Assembly (NCBI GenBank): GCA_965283955.1
Contig: CBDIQW010000001.1
Coordinates: 4,898,001 to 4,962,000 of the forward strand
Direction: 5' to 3'
Origin: Emticicia sp965283955
GTDB taxonomy: Bacteria > Bacteroidota > Bacteroidia > Cytophagales > Spirosomataceae
DNA length: 64,000 bases
The translations under genes were made by a program, and so were the position numbers. How positions within the stretch are numbered: the stretch's first letter is position 1; each line of letters starts with the position of its first letter. The notes under the pieces were generated by a model. The model worked only from the letters and a program-made list of their open reading frames with translations. It did not search any database and was not told the DNA's origin. This document shows positions 9,370 through 20,827 of this stretch, piece by piece.

Positions 9370-9412
9370 AAAAGTAGAGCCGTTGCATTCAATTTCATAT
9401 TGGCAACGGCTC
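9370..9412 (-). terminator. Terminator of the Uma2 gene
   Basis: A perfect ten-pair stem (GAGCCGTTGC / GCAACGGCTC, 16-base loop) is followed on the minus strand by ACTTTTTTTAC. It lies between the convergent aminopeptidase and Uma2 genes and fits the minus-strand gene. Confidence 0.75.
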
Positions 9413-9444
9413 CATCATTATAAGGATTGCTATGATGTAAATCT

Positions 9445-9927
9445 CTATTTGAAAACTTCTTCTAAATTCAAACGAATATCTAATTTTTCATCAAGAAGCT
9501 CGCCACTCATGAAGGTTTTATAATCATGTTTAGCATGGAAGATATTAATCATCTTAAAAGTTGGAATTACTATCCAGCATGATAAAACCCCTGCACCGAA
9601 ATATAAATCTAATTTATCTACTAAATCTTGCGTGCTTTGTTTTGGCGAAACTATTTCAATAACACCCAACGGAGCATTTTTTACTCTAATTTCATCTTCG
9701 AGCCAATCGGAGACTTCAGGCTTGAAAAAGCATAAATCAGGTGTTACTCGTCCAGTATTTAATTCTAAGCTTAACTCTACGAATATATCATATTTTTCTT
9801 CGTAATCATTACCCAGAAGTCGAGCCAGTCTTGACTCCAATTTTGAGTGATTTTTGCTTGGCATAGGTTTTCCACGTTCTAATAAATATTCAGCTTCTAT
9901 ATCAGTTTGTTCTAAAAATGCTGTCAT
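9445..9927 (-). CDS. Uma2 family (DUF820) restriction-endonuclease-like protein
   Basis: A 160-residue protein of the Uma2/DUF820 family, a PD-(D/E)xK-fold group abundant in cyanobacteria and some Bacteroidota. The core is VTPDLCFFKP (PD) followed by LGVIEIVSPKQSTQD (the ExV/K element) and DLYFGAGVLSCWIVIP. Family members have no agreed function; mobile-element or nuclease roles have been proposed. It is monocistronic here, with a terminator, and has no toxin-antitoxin-like partner. Confidence 0.85.
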   Translation of the reverse strand: MTAFLEQTDIEAEYLLERGKPMPSKNHSKLESRLARLLGNDYEEKYDIFVELSLELNTGRVTPDLCFFKPEVSDWLEDEIRVKNAPLGVIEIVSPKQSTQDLVDKLDLYFGAGVLSCWIVIPTFKMINIFHAKHDYKTFMSGELLDEKLDIRLNLEEVFK

Positions 9928-10001
9928 ATCTTTAATTGTTTTTTACAAATATACTATTTATTAGGTAATTCGGAAGACTATTTTAATATATTATTGATGC
10001 A

Positions 10002-11054
10002 TCAATCTACCCAATCAGCAATAAATAAATTGGTATCTCTCGTACCACCATTATTGCGGTTTGAACTGAAAATTAGCTTTTTACCATCATAACTAAACAT
10101 CGGAAAAGCATTGAAATTGCTTTCGGTTGTGATTTTTTGAAGGTTTGTTCCATCAATATTTATTATATACAACTGAAAATCATAGCCTCGTTGTGAATGA
10201 TGATTCGAAGCAAAAATGATTTTATCGCCCTTCGGTGTGAAGTATAGTGCCCAGTTGGCTTTGCCCAATTTAGTGATTTGTTTCATGTCTGAACCATCAA
10301 CATTACATATAAAAATCTCCATGTTGGTTGGGGCAACTAAGTTTTTCTTTAGATTTTCTTTGTACTCAGTTTTTTCTTCTTCACTTGAAAAACGTGACGC
10401 ACGGAAAACCAATTTTTTACTATCAGGCGAGAAGAACGCCCCGCCATCATAGCCCAATTCATGGGTGATTTGCTTTACATTTTTACCATCAATATCCATG
10501 ATGTATAAATCTAAATCACCATTGCGAGTGCTGGTAAATACAATCTTTTTCCCATCGGGCGAAACCGTTGCTTCGGCATCGTAGCCTGGCGTGTTTGTCA
10601 AACGTCTTTTTACTTTTCCTTTCAAATCTGCCACGTAAATATCAAAACTATCGTAGATTGCCCAAAGGTATTTTTTGCCCATATCAGGTACTGGCGGGCA
10701 GGCGTGTCCACCACCTTCGTGGGTGCTTCCGTAGAGAATTTCCTTGCCGTTTGGCATAAAAAAACTACAAGTGGTGCGTCCAAAACTCGTACTTATGAAA
10801 TCAGGACGAACTTTTGGGTCTTTCAAGCCTTTTTCTACATCCATATAGAAAATTTGGTCGCATGAAAGTCCCCACGCAGGGTTATCAGATTGAAAACTAA
10901 TGTATTTACTATCACGGCTAAAATATGCCTCGGCATTATTGCCACCAAAAGTTAATTGGCGAACGTTTTTGAGGTGTGTTTCGTCGGGTGCTTGTGCGAA
11001 AGTCAGTGAAAAATTAATGGTAATCAATGTGCAAACAATAATAATGTATTTCAT
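10002..11054 (-). CDS. Secreted TolB-like beta-propeller protein
   Basis: 350 residues with a signal peptide ending in TFAQ and repeated PD40/TolB propeller motifs: AYFSRDSKYISFQSD, ATVSPDGKKIVFTSTRNGD, AFFSPDSKKLVFRASRF, LYFTPKGDKIIFASNHHS and PMFSYDGKKLIFSSNRN. Each ends a propeller blade, giving about six blades. Such single-domain propellers usually bind proteins in the periplasm. It is not the Tol-Pal TolB itself, because pal and tolA-like genes are absent. It ends in an unrelated short tail (LFIADWVD). Confidence 0.8.
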   Translation of the reverse strand: MKYIIIVCTLITINFSLTFAQAPDETHLKNVRQLTFGGNNAEAYFSRDSKYISFQSDNPAWGLSCDQIFYMDVEKGLKDPKVRPDFISTSFGRTTCSFFMPNGKEILYGSTHEGGGHACPPVPDMGKKYLWAIYDSFDIYVADLKGKVKRRLTNTPGYDAEATVSPDGKKIVFTSTRNGDLDLYIMDIDGKNVKQITHELGYDGGAFFSPDSKKLVFRASRFSSEEEKTEYKENLKKNLVAPTNMEIFICNVDGSDMKQITKLGKANWALYFTPKGDKIIFASNHHSQRGYDFQLYIINIDGTNLQKITTESNFNAFPMFSYDGKKLIFSSNRNNGGTRDTNLFIADWVD

Positions 11055-11251
11055 ATAATAGAAAGATTAAAATATTGAGTTTGTTCGTAATTCTACAAAA
11101 TGGTATTTTGTTTAGCAAAGGTATGACAGAATAAGTTTTTTATGAAAAATAATTGATAGTCAGTTAGAAAACATCAAAATATATCAAAAAACTACCAAAA
11201 AGTGCGTTGAAAACATTTAATTTTGCAGAAAACCTGAACACCTATTTTGAT

Positions 11252-13503
11252 ATGCAAAGACTTTTACTCTTCATCACATTTACATTATTTTTCACTCAAA
11301 ATTTTGCCCAAGAAGAACAACAACCATTAGTCATACATCCTACCACTGAGAATATTAAACTTGACGGGATTTTAGATGAAAATGTTTGGAAAAATTCCGA
11401 AAAATTTCCTGAGTTTTGGCAGCTTTTTCCGAAAGATAGTGTGAAAGCCATTTATCAATCGGAAGTTTTTTTGACTTACGACGATAAGAATATTTATATC
11501 GGTGCAAAAATGTTTACTAAAGGTAATAAATACGTAACGCCTTCATTCAGACGTGATTTTCGGGCGGGTGGAAATGATAATATTACTTTTTTGTTCGATA
11601 CTTTCAATGATAAGACTAACAGCTTTTTGTTTGGCATTAATCCTTTTGGCGTGGTACGTGAGGCTTTAATTTATAATGGCGGAACCGCCAACGAGTATTT
11701 CAATATCTATTGGGATAATAAATGGAATGGTGTTTCAAAAATATATGATAATTATTGGACTTGTGAAATTGCAATTCCGTTTTCAACCTTACGTTTTAAG
11801 GAAGGAAGCTCCAATTGGAATTTTAAAATTTATCGTTTTGATACACAAGCAAATGAACAAACAACGCTGACGAAAATGACTCAAAATCAGATAATTATGA
11901 ATTTGGGTTATTCGATGCCGATTGTTTTTGAAAAACCTCTCAAGAAGACAGGGGCAAATATTTCAATTATTCCATACTTATCAGCCAGCACAACCCGTGA
12001 TTTTGAGAATCCAACTAACCCTGCAAATGGGAATAGAGTTAATTTTGGTGGTGATGCAAAAATTGGAATTACGTCGGAGCTGAACTTGGATTTGACTGCA
12101 AATCCTGACTTTTCAAATGTTGAAGCCGACCGACAGGTAGTTAATTTGACTCGTTTTGATGTCAATTTTCCTGAACAAAGACAGTTTTTTCTTGAAAACT
12201 CCGACCTTTTTACTGGTTTTGGAAGCTTCAACACAAATCCGTTTGTGCCACCTTCGGGAACGCTCGGTACTTCGGCTGGAAATCAATTAGTTAGTCCGTT
12301 TTTTACTCGTCAGATTGGTATTAGTCTTGATACCGCAACTGGTACAAATGTGCAGAATAGAATCTTATACGCAGCCAGATTGAGTGGAAAAATTGACGAT
12401 AATTGGCGGGTTGGTTTACTCAATACCCAAACGGCAGCCGATGATTTTAAAGGTACTCCCAGCATGAATTATTCGGTAGGGGCATTGCAGCGAAAAGTGT
12501 TTGGCCGCTCGAATATTGCAGCAATATTTGTCAATAAACAAGTGTTAGGCAAAGAACGTGAGGATATGAATGCGTATAATCGTGTGGCGGGATTGGAGTA
12601 TAATTTGGCCTCAAAAAATAATCAGTGGACGGGCAAAGCATTTTACCATCAAGTATTTAGTCCGACTGATATTAACGAAAAGTTTGCTCATGGACTTGCT
12701 TTAGAATATAGTATCAGGAAGCTGATTGTGAAGTGGTCGCATGATTGGGTAGGAAAGGGCTTCGATGCCGAAGTGGGTTTTGTGCCACGCAAAAATTTTT
12801 TTCGCATCAACCCAACTATTGGATTTAATTATTTTCCCAATTCTCGCATCTTCAATCGGGTTAGCTATGGCGTAGCTTATGACCAGTACAGCCAACCAGG
12901 TTTGGGAGTAACCGACCGTCAGGCTGGGCCGTTTCTACGTTTGGGTTTTCAAAATACAGCTAATATCTTGATGACATTCAACCAAAACTTCACTTATTTA
13001 TTCAGCGATTTTGATGCTTTGCGTAGTAATCGAAAATTGCCATCGCTCAAACAGGGTACAAGTTATACATACTATAATTTATCGGCAACGTATGTTACGG
13101 ACCAACGTCAGAAACTTGCAGTATTCTTTCAGCCACTCATCGGCCAGTATTTTGATGGTAGTATCGTGAGTTTAGTCGGAAATGCTTCTTATCGTTTTCA
13201 GCCTTATGGCTTTTTCTCGGTCAATTTTAGCTACAACGATATCCGTCTTTCAACTGGCAAAAATAGGGTTTATTTAGTTGGCACTCAAAACTTGATTTGA
13301 CTTTTACAAAAAGCCTATTTTGGACGACGTATGTGCAGTATAATAGCCAATTTAAGAACGTAAACGTCAATTCTCGTCTCCAATGGCGTTTTGCTCCAGT
13401 GTCTGATTTCTTCTTGGTTTACACCGACAATTATAACTCAGAAACTTGGATGCCGAAAAACCGAGCCATTTTGGCGAAGGTGACTTATTGGCTGAATCTT
13501 TGA
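11252..13503 (+). CDS. DUF5916 protein with N-terminal CBM9-like domain, one frameshift
   Basis: A secreted or outer-membrane protein of about 750 residues. The ATG at 11252 begins a signal peptide (LLLFITFTLFFTQNFAQ). A CBM9-like domain follows (PTTENIKLDGILDENVWKNS, TFLFDTFNDKTNSF), then a DUF5916 domain predicted to form an outer-membrane beta barrel (DLTANPDFSNVEADRQ, NFPEQRQFFLENSDLF). The first frame stops at 13300, but the expected ending continues in the next frame as LTFTKSLFWTTYVQYNSQ to 13503, so one base is lost near the A-run at about 13287. Function is unknown; the carbohydrate-binding module hints at polysaccharide interaction. Confidence 0.82.
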
Positions 13504-13505
13504 TT

Positions 13506-13560
13506 TTGGTTACTGGTGTATTGGTTATTTGTGTATTGGTTACTGGGAAATTGGTAAAAG
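13506..13560. repeat. Degenerate 15-bp tandem repeat, about 3.5 copies
   Basis: Units begin at 13506, 13521 and 13536 (TTGGTTACTGGTGTA, TTGGTTATTTGTGTA, TTGGTTACTGGGAAA), with a partial fourth at 13551. It lies just after the DUF5916 stop codon and has no gene of its own. The 15-bp period is a multiple of three, but nothing suggests translation. Confidence 0.75.
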
Positions 13561-13568
13561 TACCAAAA

Positions 13569-13711
13569 TTCATTGCCGTCTGCTTTAGCTGACGGATAAA
13601 TAGAAGAATAAAACATATTTGGCTTTAACCCAAACTATCCGACAGATGTTGTGGTTAAAGCCAATTTTGTATTCACATCAGTGTCCGTCGGTTAAAACCG
13701 ACGGCAATGAA
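13569..13711. repeat. Nested palindromic element (REP/BIME- or MITE-like)
   Basis: A 143-bp element built of nested inverted repeats. The outer arms are TTCATTGCCGTC (13569-13580) and GACGGCAATGAA (13700-13711). The inner arms are TGGCTTTAACC (13620-13630) and GGTTAAAGCCA (13653-13663). Each outer arm also folds alone, as CGTC-TGCTTTAGCT-GACG and as CCGTCGGTT-AA-AACCGACGG. The whole can form a cruciform. It sits between convergent genes, a usual place for REP-type repeats, and no transposase is nearby. Confidence 0.7.
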
Positions 13712-13722
13712 GAAAGCCTGTA

Positions 13723-15486
13723 CTAAGAAAGCACAATCTTATGCTCAAAAGGCGTTATACCTGTCAAAAAAACGTGCATTCCTTCAGTGCGGAGGCTGCC
13801 ATAATGCGAAGTGTACATTTCGCCTTCGAGTCCACGTAATCTTGAATGTTTGAAAGTTCCTTCTCCAAATTTGATGCTGTCTTTGCCAAATTTATATTCA
13901 CCTGTGCCGCTTTCGAGTGTATAATTATCGGGTGCATCATCGAGTTTTTTCAAGCCAATGAATTGTCCGCCTTCTTTGAAACAAAATTCTATCGTTACTC
14001 TCACGCCATCAGCTCCTTTTACCGCAAAATTTAATTCTGCACCGCCATTTTTTTCTTCTACACTAATAATAGTTTCTATATTTTTGATATTGCTCTCCGG
14101 TCTGTTCTCAAAATCCATTTTATTCCAGAAACGCCCATCGGTGCTTTTACTGTGCTTATAATCGCCATCTGCTCTTTTGAATTTTGCAGGAAGTGGCTGA
14201 TAATAAGGTGCTTCGATTTTCTGACTAAGTATGTATTTATTGCCTTCTTTCTTCAAACCATCACTTCTAAAATAACCTGTACTAAAGAAATCAGTCGAAA
14301 AACGCATATATTTCAAGATTGCTTCTCCTTTGCGGAAAGTAAAGAAATTAGCACTCGTCGAGCGTCCTGAGCCTATAATTGTTGGTTTATCTGTTCCACC
14401 AAAAACCGTCATGGTAGTATCGTTTCTACGAATTCTGACTAAGTTGGTTGTCTTGAAAAATTGCTCGAAGCTTGTGTTCAAAATCGCAGGTTTGGGTAAT
14501 GGCTTGCGTAAATCGGGGTCTTCGGTAAAAAATCCTAACAAATCGGGCATTGTTTTCTCGTCGAAACCTTTGGTTTGCTCAATTTGCTTGCTAATGGCGG
14601 CAAAGTAGGCATTATTATCGTGCAAAGCCATGTGGCGATAATCTAAATAAAACGGCAACACATTCATGCCAATAAACTGGTCTTGTCGCCTCGAATCGTT
14701 GGTTACAATTTCGCCATTTGGCTCCATGTAATAATAAGTCATTTGGAGATTTTTACGCACGTAATCATATAAATTGGGGCGTTTTAGCAAGCGAGCAACT
14801 GTAATTAGGCAATTATCAGTTACTTCTCCGTAAATCATGCTTCGTTCGAGATAATGTCCATCGGCATCAATAAAGATATTTTCCGAAAGCCATTCATCAA
14901 TCCGATTGACATATTTTTTATCGGGATATAAATCATTAATGCGTGCCAAAGCTGCCGAGATTACCCAACGATGGTTTGGCGTATGTACGCCACCCGTACG
15001 CATGGCTTCACCAGCCTTCAAGATAAATTCTTTCAAAAGTGTTTTTACTTCAGAAAGGGCGGGCATTGTGAGTTTTCGTAAAATCACATCTGCTGCACAA
15101 ATTGGCTCTAAGATAAAAGCAGTGTCGGGTGGAGAAGCTAAATTTCCGAGGTCGAGCGTTCCATCAGTTTTTTGATATTTTATTAAAAAACGCAAGATTT
15201 TAGTCATGTATGGCACAAGAGCGTCTTTCTGATAAAAACGAGAAGTTGGCTCTGCCAAAGCTGCTGAAAGATTAGCAAAATCGAAACCCAATCGACGCCG
15301 AATTTCGGTAATTTCGGGTTCTAAGGCAATTAGAAGTTTGTCAACTTCTTGATTATTAGCTTTGACGACTTTCTCGAAAAAAGCATCGTTATCGTCATTT
15401 GCCCAAGAAAAATAAGGTGAAAAAGTCAATAAAGTGCCAATTCCGAGGCATTGTTTGAGAAATGTTTGTCGAGTAATGTTTTGCAT
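13723..15486 (-). CDS. Secreted alpha/alpha-toroid enzyme, heparinase II/III-like (tentative)
   Basis: 587 residues with an export signal (RQTFLKQCLGIGTLLTFSPYFSWA). The middle (about 90-330) is helix-rich, with segments such as GGVHTPNHRWVISAALARI and YGEVTDNCLITVARLL, resembling the toroid domain of polysaccharide lyases. The C-terminal half (about 370-587) looks beta-rich, as in the sandwich domain of heparinase II/III-like proteins. Candidate catalytic residues are the Asn-His-Arg of PNHRW and Tyr/His residues nearby, but I cannot map them reliably. It may act on an acidic polysaccharide in the periplasm. Family assignment is by architecture only. Confidence 0.5.
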   Translation of the reverse strand: MQNITRQTFLKQCLGIGTLLTFSPYFSWANDDNDAFFEKVVKANNQEVDKLLIALEPEITEIRRRLGFDFANLSAALAEPTSRFYQKDALVPYMTKILRFLIKYQKTDGTLDLGNLASPPDTAFILEPICAADVILRKLTMPALSEVKTLLKEFILKAGEAMRTGGVHTPNHRWVISAALARINDLYPDKKYVNRIDEWLSENIFIDADGHYLERSMIYGEVTDNCLITVARLLKRPNLYDYVRKNLQMTYYYMEPNGEIVTNDSRRQDQFIGMNVLPFYLDYRHMALHDNNAYFAAISKQIEQTKGFDEKTMPDLLGFFTEDPDLRKPLPKPAILNTSFEQFFKTTNLVRIRRNDTTMTVFGGTDKPTIIGSGRSTSANFFTFRKGEAILKYMRFSTDFFSTGYFRSDGLKKEGNKYILSQKIEAPYYQPLPAKFKRADGDYKHSKSTDGRFWNKMDFENRPESNIKNIETIISVEEKNGGAELNFAVKGADGVRVTIEFCFKEGGQFIGLKKLDDAPDNYTLESGTGEYKFGKDSIKFGEGTFKHSRLRGLEGEMYTSHYGSLRTEGMHVFLTGITPFEHKIVLS

Positions 15487-15658
15487 GCTTAAGGGTGAAA
15501 ATATTTAACTTGTAAAAGTAGATAGCCCCATTTCGAGTTTCAAATGATTTGATGCCCAAAAATGGTACTTTTTGAAACTAAAGTTTTCTGAGCGGTTAAA
15601 TTTGAAGTAAATTGTGGCCGAAAACCTAAAAAGTATGTAAAATAGCTTACGAAAACCA

Positions 15659-17433
15659 ATGCAAGCAACAAATTCAAAAAACCCTTATATTTCGTTACTT
15701 CAAACAGCATGGAAGTATGCCAAACATGAGCGAAAACGCTATTTACTAATATACGCCATGTTTGCGGTAGCCAATGTTATTTTTTCATTGAACCCAATTT
15801 TGTTTGGGTGGTTTATCAATAAAATTCAGCAAGATGTTCAACATACTATCAAATACACTATTTGGTATGCCTTGGGGTATTTAGGTTTGAAGTTTTTTGA
15901 ATGGACATTTCGCTACCTAGCTCGTGTGATGGAGCGTCAATTGGCTTTTAATTTGAGTCGAAATTTCTTGCAAGAAATGTACCATCAGGCCTTGCATTTA
16001 CCCGTAAAATCTACACCAAGACCATCACAGTGGTTCAACTATCAACCGAATCCGCAAGGCTTATGAAGCACTTAAAAATTTCTTTCAAAATGGGTTTATG
16101 TTTCTGCATGCACTTTCAAAATTTATCTTTTCGTTTGGTGCAATGCTTTATTTTTCGCCTCTTTTTGGCGGAATTGGCATTCTGATTGGTTTTTTTACGA
16201 TTTGGGTGATTTTTAAATTCGATAAACCATTCATCAAAACGCTCGACGAAGTAAACGAAAAAGAGCACGTGATTTCTTCAACTCTCTTTGATAGCCTTTC
16301 AAATATTATCTCGGTTATTACACTGCGTTTGGAGAAAAGTATGGAGTCGGGATTGATGGCAAAAGTGAAAGATTTATTTCCACCATTTCGCAAAAATGTG
16401 GTGATAAATGAATGGAAGTGGTTTACTGCCGAAATGCTGGTGGGACTAACGTATGTGGTCATTACGCTCGGCTATGTCTATCAAAACTACGAACCAAATA
16501 AGGTTTTTTATGTGGGTGGTTTGGTTACATTATTGGGTTTCGTGAATCAGTTTACAAGTGTTTTTCATGATGTTGCTTGGCAATATACCGAAATCGTGCA
16601 GTATAATACTGATGTACAAACTGCTCGTTCGATAAATGAAGATTACGCCAATAATCACCGACCCGAAACGGCTGAAACTTTACCTGAGAATTGGAAGCAA
16701 ATCAAGATTGAAAATCTGAGTTTCTCGCACCGAGATTTGTATGATGAAGGCCACTCGCCGCAAAGCTTGTATAGGATATTTCAATAAAAATTGAGCGAGG
16801 GAAAAGATTGCTTTTATCGGCGAAAGTGGTAGTGGGAAAAGTACACTACTCGCTTTATTACGAGGTCTTTATGAACCAGAAACAGGGCTGAAATTTGAAG
16901 TTGATGGAAAACCGTTTCAGATGGCAACGCTCAACGAAACCGTGACGCTTTTTCCGCAAGAACCTGAGATTTTTGAGAATACGATTCGTTATAATATCAC
17001 GCTTGGGTTGCCATTTGAAGAAGCCGATGTTTGGAAAGTTTGCGAAGAAGCTTATTTTGCTGATACAGCCAGAAATTTACCAAATGGCTTAGAATCAAGC
17101 ATTCAAGAAAAAGGTGTAAACCTTTCGGGAGGACAAAAACAGCGTTTGGCTTTGGCTCGTGGAATCTTGGCTGCTCAAACCAGCGAAGTAGTGCTGATGG
17201 ACGAACCAACGAGCAGCGTTGACCCAAAAACTGAGGCATTGATTTATGAGCAGTTATTTGAAACTTTCACCGAAAAAGCGGTTATTTCTTCGCTTCATCG
17301 CCTGCATTTATTGCGATACTTCGATTATGTATATGTACTGAGTCAGGGAAAAGTTGTGGCCGAAGGTACTTTTGAGGCTTTGGAAAACTACAAATCAAAT
17401 TTTTCAAGAACTTTGGAAACATCAGGAAGTTGA
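15659..17433 (+). CDS. ABC transporter, fused permease and ATPase, at least three frameshifts
   Basis: A single type-I exporter half-transporter of about 590 residues broken into three frames. The membrane domain starts at the ATG at 15659 (MQATNSKNPYISLLQTAWKY) with six expected helices. The first shift is near 16010-16020, where HQDHHSGSTINRIRKAYEAL continues in the next frame. Two more fall at about 16770 and 16808, just before the Walker A sequence GESGSGKST. The ATPase domain has signature LSGGQKQR, Walker B VVLMDEP and the switch His in SLHRLH. All motifs survive, so sequencing error is more likely than decay, but a pseudogene cannot be excluded. Substrate is unknown. Confidence 0.75.
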
Positions 17434-17563
17434 AGGTGGGAATGTAAAGTAAAACTCATCCCCCTTTTTGTCCCAATATCATCGAAAAAAGTCTTTTGGC
17501 TTAAATAAGTTTTAGTAAATCGGTTTTTTGTTAAAGATTTGCCGACTAATTAAACCGAAAAAT

Positions 17564-18510
17564 ATGATACCAGATTCACTCAATGCCGAATTATTAAACA
17601 TTAGTCAGAAACTTGAAAATAGGAAACAGATTGCTCAGAAACTGCAAGAAGCAAAGCGAGTTCAGTGCAATTGAGAAAAATAAACTTGAAGCTACAAAAC
17701 GCAAAATGAATGAGGAAGTTTCAAGATGTAAAAGACCTCGAAACGATTACTTTGAAATCTATTTGGTACGATTTATTGAACAAGAAATTTACCGAATTGG
17801 AGCGTGAACAGGCGGAGTATTATCAAGCGAAAATGCAATTTGAAAGTCAACAAAATAAATTTGATAGTATTTCTTCTGAAATAAAAGCATACGAAGCACA
17901 ATTGTTTGATTTTGAGACGATTAAGGTTCAGTATGAAGGTCTTATTCAAGAAAAAGTAAAGTTATTAAAAGAAAATAATCATCCGAAATTGTTAGATATT
18001 TTTAGCAAACAAGATGAATTAGTAAAAATAGATGCTTATAAAAACGAAGTTCAAGAGGCACTTTCGGCGGCTGAAAAGGTGTTAAGCGTGATTCCGAAAG
18101 TAATTGATGATTTAAAAGATGCAAAAGGTTATGCTACTTGGGATATGGTCGGTGGTGGAACAATGGCTACTTATCTGAAGCGTCAAAAAATGCACAAAGC
18201 TAAGTTGGGAATTATTGAAATAAATTATGCTCTTGATAAGCTCAGAAGAGAACTCAAAGACCTTAAACCTGATTTGTTTCCCGCCGAAATAAAGTTTAAC
18301 ACCTCTTGGGAATTTGCTGATTATTTCTTCGATAATATTTTCGTAGATATGGAAATAAGAGAGCGAATTTTGGAGGCCTATAATTCTACATTATCGCTTT
18401 TTAACTCAATAACCTTATTGAAAGAAAGAGTGTTGGATGAAAAAAATATTCAACAGCTTTTATATCAAGCCACAGAAAGTGATTTTAGAAAGTTGGTCGA
18501 GCAGGTGTGA
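17564..18510 (+). CDS. Coiled-coil protein of unknown function, two frameshifts
   Basis: A predicted cytoplasmic protein of about 315 residues starting at the ATG at 17564 (MIPDSLNAELLNISQKLENR). Indels near 17650 and 17725 separate the first 36 residues, a middle piece (AIEKNKLEATKRKMNEE) and the long remainder. The region after 17760 is rich in Lys and Glu and strongly helical (ELEREQAEYYQAKMQFESQQ), with a conserved-looking centre AKGYATWDMVGGGTMATYLK and KRQKMHKAKLG. No signal peptide or membrane helix. I do not recognise a named family. It follows the ABC transporter by 130 bases. Confidence 0.6.
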
Positions 18511-18522
18511 TGTATTTTAGAA

Positions 18523-18559
18523 AAATCTGTGCGAAACACAATCAGTTTCGCACAGATTT
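18523..18559. terminator. Strong bidirectional terminator hairpin
   Basis: A perfect 15-pair stem (AAATCTGTGCGAAAC / GTTTCGCACAGATTT) with a seven-base loop lies between the convergent coiled-coil and prolyl oligopeptidase genes. Flanking T-rich sequence is best on the minus strand (ATTTTTCTAA). Confidence 0.75.
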
Positions 18560-18564
18560 CAATA

Positions 18565-20659
18565 TCAAAACTTCGGCACAAAGCCCATATTCCACCAAAT
18601 AAAGGCGTAAATATCGGCCGTTGATTCGAGGTTTTTCTTAGTATTACTCGCTCCGTGACCAGAGTTTGTGTCAATCTTTATCAATAACGGATTTTTGCTG
18701 CTTGCTGCACCGAGTTCTTGTAAAGTAGCTGCATATTTGAATGAGTGTGCAGGCACAACTCTATCATCGTGGTCGGCTGTTGTGATAAGTGTTGCAGGAT
18801 AATTAATGCCCGATTTGATATTATGAATCGGTGAATAACCATACAAAGTTTTAAATTCTTCGGCATTATCCGATGAGCCATAATCAGCAATCCAGTTCCA
18901 ACCAATTGTAAATTTTTGGAAGCGTAACATATCCATCACACCTACTTGCGGAATGGCCACTTTAGATAAATCTGGACGTTGGTTCATCACCGCACCCACC
19001 AAAAGCCCACCATTTGAGCCACCACGAATCGCCAAATGAGCGTTATCACAATATTTTTGGGCAATCAAATATTCTCCTGCCGCAATAAAATCATCAAAAA
19101 CATTCTGTTTTTTGAGTTTCATGCCTTGCTCGTGCCATTTTTCTCCATATTCGCCACCACCACGCAAGTTTGCCGAAGCATAAACGCCACCTTGTTCTAA
19201 AAATGGAATCAAAGTTGGACTAAAACTTGGATTCAAATTTATGTTAAAACCACCATATCCATAAAGCAAAGTTGGATTTTGTCCGTTGAGTTTTAAGCCT
19301 TTTTTATAGACAATAAACATCGGAATTTTTGTGCCATCTTTACTCGTATAAAAAACTTGTTTTGTCTCGAAATCAGTTGCTTTAAAATCGACTTCTGGTG
19401 AGCGGAAAACTGTGCTTTTCTTGGTAGCAATATCGTATCTGAAAATAGTAGGAGGGTAGTTGAAAGTGCTGAATGTATAAAACACAAATTTATCGTCCGC
19501 TTCACCACCAAAGCCACCAGCCGAACCGAGAGATGGTAATTGTACCTCATTTTCGAGCTTTCCGTTCAAATCATATACATACGCACGAGTCGTTACGTCT
19601 TTCAAATAAGTAGCAAACATTTTTCCGCCCGCCGTTCCAACGCCTTGTAATGGTTCTGGTTTTTCGGCTAATATTGTACTCCATTTACCAGTTGCGATGT
19701 CATATTTTTCAACTTTTTCATTGGGTGCATCTTTGTTGGTTTGAATTAAAAAAGACTGTCCAACATTATCAATTACCCCAAAACTGAAATTTGTGATTTC
19801 TGAAACAATCGGCTTAAATTCTTTTTCGCCCGTTGCTCTAAAATAAAGTGCGTTTCCATCTTTTCCTTTGCCTCGGTCGCTGATGCTCAAGAATGCAAAT
19901 TTTTTGGTCTTCGCTCGTATAAACGCCATTGAATCGTTGTGGATTTGCTTTGTCTTCAAAGACCAATTCGTCGGCATCTTGGCTTGTTCCAACTTTATGA
20001 AAGAATACTTGGTGATTCTCGTTTTTGGCTGCTAAAGCACTGCCTTCGGGTTTCGGATAACGGCTGTAATAAAAACCATTCCCTTGCCATGAAATACCCG
20101 AAACTTTTACCCATTCGAGCTTTTCGCTGAGGTTTTGCTTGGTGGCCATATCCATGACTACAATATCTTGCCAGTCAGAACCACCTTTCGATAAAGCCAT
20201 TGCACCATATTTTCCATCTTTCGACAACACAAATTGCACCAAACGTGTAGTGCCATCGGTTGAAAGTTTATTTGGGTCAATTACTAATTCTGGAGTTCCA
20301 TCTAAGCCTTTTTGGCGGTAAAGCACTGACTGATTTTGCAGGCCATCATTTTTATAAAAATAAAACCATTCGCCTTTGCGAGAAGGTGAAGAATATTTTG
20401 GGTAATTGTAGATTTTCTCCAACCTTTTCATTATTTCTCCACGATACGGAATCTGTTCGAAGTATTTGGTCGTAACTTCATTTTGTTGCTTTACCCATTC
20501 GGCAGTTTCGGCCGAACGGTCATCTTCGAGCCAACGGTACGGGTCGGCAACGGTCGTGCCATGATAAGTGTCGGTGTGGTCGATTTTCTTTGTTACTGGA
20601 TAATTGTACTGAGCCATTGCTAAACTGGGGAACAAGAGAGAAATAAGAATTTTTTTCAT
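18565..20659 (-). CDS. Prolyl oligopeptidase (S9A), one frameshift
   Basis: A secreted serine peptidase of about 698 residues that cleaves short peptides after proline. The ATG at 20659 starts a signal peptide (MKKILISLLFPSLAMAQ). The N-terminal seven-blade propeller carries DPYRWLEDD, the hallmark of S9A. The catalytic domain shows GGSNGGLL (Ser), ADHDDRVVPAHSFKY (Asp) and NSGHGAS (His). The frame breaks at a run of six A near 19896, where EDQK continues as FAFLSISDRGKGKDG in the next frame. Both halves are otherwise full-length, so I read this as a homopolymer error. Confidence 0.88.
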
Positions 20660-20827
20660 AGTTTTTAAAGGTCTTATATTGCAACTGACCGTATTAGTTA
20701 TTGATGAATAAATTGTAAGACAAGTTTTTAACTTGTCAAAGATAGAGAAATTGCATTTTAATGAACAAACAACTATCAATCAAAGAAGTTTTACTAATTT
20801 GGTCGAATCAATAAAACCTACAAACAA

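Noticed and set aside
9445..9927. Uma2 protein as a toxin or defence nuclease
   Set aside because: It stands alone with its own terminator and no partner or defence gene nearby, so there is no support beyond the fold.
13506..13560. Possible CRISPR-like array
   Set aside because: Units are directly adjacent 15-mers with no spacers, and no cas gene is present; it is a simple tandem repeat.
15659..17433. Three separate ABC transporter genes
   Set aside because: The pieces are consecutive parts of one half-transporter, each lacking what the next supplies.
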